From an uncultured Tateyamaria sp. (GTDB lineage Bacteria > Pseudomonadota > Alphaproteobacteria > Rhodobacterales > Rhodobacteraceae): 64,000 nt of DNA. The notes under the pieces are model-generated. The model was not told the DNA's origin and ran no database searches. It worked only from the letters and a program-made list of their open reading frames with translations. A program made the position numbers and the translations under genes. Every line of letters begins with the position of its first letter. The first letter of the stretch is position 1. The stretch is from NCBI RefSeq assembly GCF_947496075.1, contig NZ_CANMBJ010000003.1:213834-277833 (forward strand), in the 5' to 3' direction. This document shows, one piece after another, positions 60,452-64,000 of this stretch.

Positions 60452-62032
60452 TTACTCTTTCAAGAAGACAAGGTCATAGGGAGAGGAGGATGACCAAATG
60501 CCCAGAGGCGGGTTACCGACCTTTTTGTTGTAGATCGTGTGATACGGAAGCGTATTGGTCCAATAGACCGGCAGGTCATCTGCCAGAATCTCTTGGAACT
60601 CCTTGTAAAGCGCTGCACGTTTATCGGGGTCAATCTCCTGCCCCGCTGCCGCCATCAGCTCATCGATCCGTTCGTTGGCGTATTGCTGCGTGTTGGACCA
60701 GATGACGCCTTCTTTGATGTTCTGGCTGTCATAGGTGCGGTGCACCCCGATCACCGGGTCGCCCCAGTTGAACACAGTGTCCCAGGTCATGTCGAAATCG
60801 TGGTTCGAGATTTTGTTGGCCCAGGTCGGAAAGTCGACAAAAGAATTCACGCTGACATCAATACCAACCTTGGCCAGCGACGCCTTGGTGAACTCGGCCT
60901 GCGGCTTTGTTGTCGGGTTGCCATGGTCAATGGTCAGCGAAAAGCGGATGCCGTCTGCGCCCTTTTCATACCCCGCCTCGTCCAGCAGCGCATTGGCCTT
61001 GTCGATGTCCAGATCATACCCGTTCACATCCGGGTAGTAGAGCGGTGAACCGGGGTGGATACCCGTCTTCGACTCCTGGCTCAGCCCCAGCATTATGGCG
61101 TTCAGGATGAAATTCTTGTCGATGGCATAGGCAATCGCCTGACGCACCCGCTTGTCGGCGAGCGGCCCGTCCGACCCGGTGTTGAACGCCAACCAGTTGA
61201 TCGGACCGATGGCGGCATAGCCTTCGTCCGTGGCAACCAGATCATCGTTCTCGGACATCCGCTTGATGTTGCGCACGGTGTTCTCGAACGTCGTCATATG
61301 CAGCTCACCGTTTTCCATGCCGATGGCACGGGCCGACGCGTCCTTGATGATGCGATAGACAATGCGGTCCAGATACGGACGCCCCTCGATAAAGAAGTCG
61401 TCGTTGCGCTCCAGGATAACCTGCTGGTCTGCCGTGAACTCCACGAACTTGAACGGACCAGAGCCAACCACATCCTTCCCATTGCGGGGATGCGATTTCG
61501 GATCCTGACCATCGCCGTAGATATGCTTGGGAATGATCGGCATCAACTGCGATGACATGGCCAGGAGCAGCGCCGGGTGCGGCTGTGACAGCTTCAGGAT
61601 GGCAGTGTGATCATCCGGCGTCTCGACCGCCTCAACCACACCGAACATGGTCTTGAACGGGTGGTTCGCCTTGATGGTCTCGACCGAGAATGCGACGTCC
61701 TCGGACGTGATCGGTTCGCCATCATGGAAGGTGGCGCCCTGCACAAGGTTCAGGGTCATCGACAGGCCGTCATCCGACCACGCCCAGCTTTCGGCAAGGT
61801 AGGGCTGCGGCGTCCAATCCTCATCATAGCGCAGCGGCGCCGCGAACAGTTGCGCCCCCGGCGCACCCGTCACGATGCCTGACTGGACGGCCGGGTTCAG
61901 GTGACGCGGGGTCTGCGGAAGGGTCGTGATCAGGGTCCCGCCACGCACGGGGTCTTCGGCCATGGCCGTCGTTCCCAGCAGGGCGGCAACCCCCGCGGCA
62001 ATGGCCAGGTGTCTCAACACAGCGATCTTCAT
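60452..62032 (-). CDS. Peptide/nickel-type ABC periplasmic binding protein
   Basis: 526 residues, signal MKIAVLRHLAIAAGVAALLGTTAMA. SBP_bac_5 features: GGTLITTLPQTPRHLNPAVQ, YLAESWAWSDDGLSMTLNL, TFHDGEPITSEDVAFSVE, GPINWLAFNTGSDGPLADKRVRQAIAYAID. First gene of the operon SBP - permease - permease - fused ATPase. Two A/T-rich repeats upstream (62093-62139) resemble a site at the lysR start. The ligand is unknown; the amidohydrolase nearby suggests an amide- or peptide-containing compound. Confidence 0.88.
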   Translation of the reverse strand: MKIAVLRHLAIAAGVAALLGTTAMAEDPVRGGTLITTLPQTPRHLNPAVQSGIVTGAPGAQLFAAPLRYDEDWTPQPYLAESWAWSDDGLSMTLNLVQGATFHDGEPITSEDVAFSVETIKANHPFKTMFGVVEAVETPDDHTAILKLSQPHPALLLAMSSQLMPIIPKHIYGDGQDPKSHPRNGKDVVGSGPFKFVEFTADQQVILERNDDFFIEGRPYLDRIVYRIIKDASARAIGMENGELHMTTFENTVRNIKRMSENDDLVATDEGYAAIGPINWLAFNTGSDGPLADKRVRQAIAYAIDKNFILNAIMLGLSQESKTGIHPGSPLYYPDVNGYDLDIDKANALLDEAGYEKGADGIRFSLTIDHGNPTTKPQAEFTKASLAKVGIDVSVNSFVDFPTWANKISNHDFDMTWDTVFNWGDPVIGVHRTYDSQNIKEGVIWSNTQQYANERIDELMAAAGQEIDPDKRAALYKEFQEILADDLPVYWTNTLPYHTIYNKKVGNPPLGIWSSSSPYDLVFLKE

Positions 62033-62092
62033 CGGTTCTTCTCCCAGGGTCTCTTTTTTGTTGAGAGAAGGTTAGGCGGCACCCATCATTCG

Positions 62093-62139
62093 AAAAAATA
62101 GTTTTAATACGTGTGAAAGCGCTAAAAAATAGCTCTTAT
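62093..62139. promoter_or_regulatory. Tandem LysR-type sites before the peptide importer operon
   Basis: AAAAAATAGTTTTAAT (62093-62108) and AAAAAATAGCTCTTAT (62124-62139) are repeated 31 bp apart, about three helical turns. Both resemble ATAAAATAGTATTTAT at 63091 in the lysR promoter. They lie 60-107 bp upstream of the binding-protein start, where a LysR activator would bind. Confidence 0.55.
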
Positions 62140-62148
62140 CATCTCAAC

Positions 62149-63084
62149 TCACTCGGCACGTACAGCCAGGTTTTCAAACACCCCATCGTCGCGAAGTGCA
62201 TGGCAACGCTCGATAAACCGCTGCACGGGATAGGGCAGCGTGACCCGCGATTGGGTCACCAGGCCAAAGCGCCGCGCCGGGATCGGGTCGGTGATGGGCA
62301 GAACGGTGATGCCTCGACTGTCGAGCGCCGCGCTTACAGGACGGGCATTCAGAATGGAAAAGCCAAATCCTGAGGCAATCAGCGTACGGATCATCTCGAC
62401 CGATGACGTGGCATGGGCCACGCGCACCGTCAAACCCGCATCGGCAAACAGGTCCGAATAATACGTGCCCGACCGCTGCAATTGCAGATTGATCATCGGC
62501 TGGTCCTGCAAATCGGCAAGGCTCACCGACTTTCGCTGTGCCAGCGGGTCCTGCGTGTTGACCATGGCATAGTGCGGCAGTTCGACCATCAGATCGAAGT
62601 CATGGTGGCTCCCGATCACTTCATCATAGGTAAAGGCGATATCGGCCGCACCCGTGTCCAGATACTCCGCAACATTGTCCATGTCGCCCTCGACCAGCTC
62701 GAACTGCACATTGGGAAACTCCGATTGGAACTGCTTGATCGCAGGCGGCAGGAATGTCGCCGCCGCCGTTGCGAAACAGGCCAACCGGATCGTGCCCGTC
62801 ACGGCCCCGCCAAGCGCGTAAAGCTCCGCCTCGAAATCCCTGTAGTCGGCCAGGAAGCGACTGATCAGTTTCAGCGTGTCGGCCCCGCCGGGGGTTTTCT
62901 GAATGCCCTTGGCCGGCACCCGCGTGAAAATGCCAAACCCCAACTCCGCCTCAAGCGCATCAATGGCCGCCGTGATCGAACTTTGTGAAATGCTCAGCGC
63001 TTCTGCTGCAGCCGCAATTGATCCCAGCCGTCCAGTCGCCTCAACGTAACGCATCTGCTTCAACGTCAGACCGACTGCCATCAT
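62149..63084 (-). CDS. LysR-family regulator
   Basis: 311 residues. N-terminal HTH LKQMRYVEATGRLGSIAAAAEALSIS with SQSSITAAIDALEAELG; then an effector domain with TGTIRLACFATAAATFLPPA, GDMDNVAEYLDTGAADIAFT. It is a LysR-type regulator, likely of the transporter operon downstream and of the divergent amidohydrolase, because matching sites lie at both promoters. Start ATG 63084 (or the next Met at 63081). Ligand unknown. Confidence 0.88.
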   Translation of the reverse strand: MMAVGLTLKQMRYVEATGRLGSIAAAAEALSISQSSITAAIDALEAELGFGIFTRVPAKGIQKTPGGADTLKLISRFLADYRDFEAELYALGGAVTGTIRLACFATAAATFLPPAIKQFQSEFPNVQFELVEGDMDNVAEYLDTGAADIAFTYDEVIGSHHDFDLMVELPHYAMVNTQDPLAQRKSVSLADLQDQPMINLQLQRSGTYYSDLFADAGLTVRVAHATSSVEMIRTLIASGFGFSILNARPVSAALDSRGITVLPITDPIPARRFGLVTQSRVTLPYPVQRFIERCHALRDDGVFENLAVRAE

Positions 63085-63090
63085 TCCCCC

Positions 63091-63106
63091 ATAAAATAGT
63101 ATTTAT
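63091..63106. promoter_or_regulatory. LysR-type site in the divergent lysR / amidohydrolase promoter
   Basis: ATAAAATAGTATTTAT, imperfect palindrome (ATAAA-N6-TTTAT), 7 bp from the lysR start and 83 bp from GTG 63189. Shares AAAATAG with the two sites at 62093 and 62124. Confidence 0.5.
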
Positions 63107-63188
63107 GCGGCGATTAAATCCAGTTTTTGGCAAAAAGAAAACCGCCTAGCCTTGCACGACAGACGTTTTCAGCCGCAGGCCCCCACAC

Positions 63189-64000
63189 GTGATCAAAATA
63201 CTCTCCGCCCGCAAAATCCTGACGATGAACCCACAAAAGCCGCACGCAACCCATGTGGCCATACGCGATGGCCTCATCCTTGGCGCAGGATCACTGGAAG
63301 AGCTTAAGGGTTGGGGCGACTATGAGCTCGACACCCAATTTGCAGACAAAGTGCTGATGCCCGGCCTTGTCGAAGGGCACTGCCATCTGCAGGAAGGCGC
63401 GCTTTGGTCCCACACCTATGTCGGCTTCTTCGACCGCATGTCGCCCGAGGGGGACATGCAGGCCGGCTGCAAAAACCTCGACGCCGTCCTGTCCAAGCTG
63501 GCCGCGGCAGAGGCGAAGCTTGACGATCCCGACGCCCCCCTGCCCGCCTGGTCGCTCGATCCGATCTATTTCGACAACCAGCGCGTAGACCGTGCGCAGC
63601 TCGACACGATCTCGACCACCCGCCCCATCGGGATCATGCATGCCTCGGGCCACATCATGAACGTCAATTCCAAGGCGCTGGAACTCGCAGGACTGATGAA
63701 ACCCGGAATCAATCACGAGGGCGTGCCGCTTGGGCCAGACGGCCTGCCCTCCGGCGAACTGAAAGGCCCCGATGTGATGAGCCCCGTCTCCATCCACGTA
63801 GGCTTCGACCGCGACATGCTCGCCTGCGACGAACAGGGCATGTGGCGCTTCGGCAAGCTTTGCGTGCGGGCTGGGGTCACAACGGCAACTGACCTTGCCG
63901 CGCGCCTGCCCGAAGATGCGGTTAAGCTGATGCACAAAGTCACCGACAACACCGCCTACCCCGCCCGCATCGTCCCCTTGCGCTTTCACCACGGTGTCAG
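63189..64000 (+). CDS. Amidohydrolase (YtcJ/Amidohydro_3 type), 3' end outside the window
   Basis: GTG 63189 opens a frame that runs off the right edge after about 270 residues. VIKILSARKILTMNPQKPH is the N-terminal beta-sandwich; VLMPGLVEGHCHLQEGALW carries the metal HxH; later segments are GIMHASGHIMNVNSKALELA and DGLPSGELKGPDVM. These match YtcJ-like amidohydrolases (metal-dependent hydrolases of amides or cyclic amides). Divergent from lysR. ATG at residue 13 (TMNPQ) is an alternative start but would cut the first strand. The substrate is unknown; probably the compound imported by the nearby ABC system. Confidence 0.82.
   Translation, partial: MIKILSARKILTMNPQKPHATHVAIRDGLILGAGSLEELKGWGDYELDTQFADKVLMPGLVEGHCHLQEGALWSHTYVGFFDRMSPEGDMQAGCKNLDAVLSKLAAAEAKLDDPDAPLPAWSLDPIYFDNQRVDRAQLDTISTTRPIGIMHASGHIMNVNSKALELAGLMKPGINHEGVPLGPDGLPSGELKGPDVMSPVSIHVGFDRDMLACDEQGMWRFGKLCVRAGVTTATDLAARLPEDAVKLMHKVTDNTAYPARIVPLRFHHGV

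Overview
The window looks like chromosome of an alphaproteobacterium of the Rhodobacterales, Roseobacter group. The grounds are high GC, tightly overlapping ATGA/GTGA operons, a single-cysteine IscR-type regulator, an Irr-type operator, and the combination of hmu, hemP, imelysin and TonB genes. It is an iron-acquisition region wrapped around a sugar-acid catabolic island, followed by efflux and peptide-uptake operons. No rRNA, tRNA, CRISPR array, intact insertion sequence or integrase was recognised.

Layout. 1-2.2 kb: the 3' end of an unidentified gene and opgG. 2.4-12.8 kb: a hydroxamate-citrate siderophore locus with an RhtX-like importer, a TonB receptor, an N-monooxygenase, an MFS exporter, and NIS synthetase - acetyltransferase - NIS synthetase. 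13-17 kb: a heme TonB receptor, then an iron-box-linked segment with a frameshifted gene and a nonsense-interrupted acetyltransferase. 17.3-32 kb: an L-idonate/gluconate island with two LacI regulators, an ABC sugar importer, a cytochrome b561, a gluconolactonase, Gnd, gluconokinase, a Ga5DH-type SDR and an IdnD-type dehydrogenase. It carries at least four sites related to TGTTACCGATAACA. 32-36.4 kb: hmuSTUV plus the IscR-like gene. 36.4-46.4 kb: an orphan Fe3+-binding protein, hemP with a small Cys-rich partner, an imelysin / di-heme / imelysin / DUF1513 block, an IsdG-type monooxygenase and Dps. 46.6-53.9 kb: a serine hydrolase, a membrane-anchored AraC regulator and an HlyD-MacB-type ABC efflux operon. 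53.9-56.8 kb: tonB-exbD-exbD-exbB plus a secreted protein. 56.9-64 kb: a Dpp-type peptide importer, a LysR regulator and the start of an amidohydrolase.

How it fits together. The ExbB-ExbD-TonB complex would energise the siderophore and heme receptors. HmuTUV and the RhtX-like permease would carry ligands over the inner membrane, and HmuS and the IsdG-like protein handle heme. A repeated TTGTCAGGAT-type box, exact three times and degenerate at several more promoters, ties these units into one likely iron regulon. The single-Cys IscR-like protein is the obvious candidate regulator.

Most novel signal. Four short, highly divergent proteins of unknown function (15.6, 36.4, 38.8 and 42.0 kb) appear to be one family, each beside an iron gene; one is frameshifted. 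A second paralogous pair of secreted four-Cys proteins (41.0 kb, frameshifted, and 56.4 kb) links the hemP/Dps region to the TonB operon. All calls come from reading the sequence by eye; no database search was possible.
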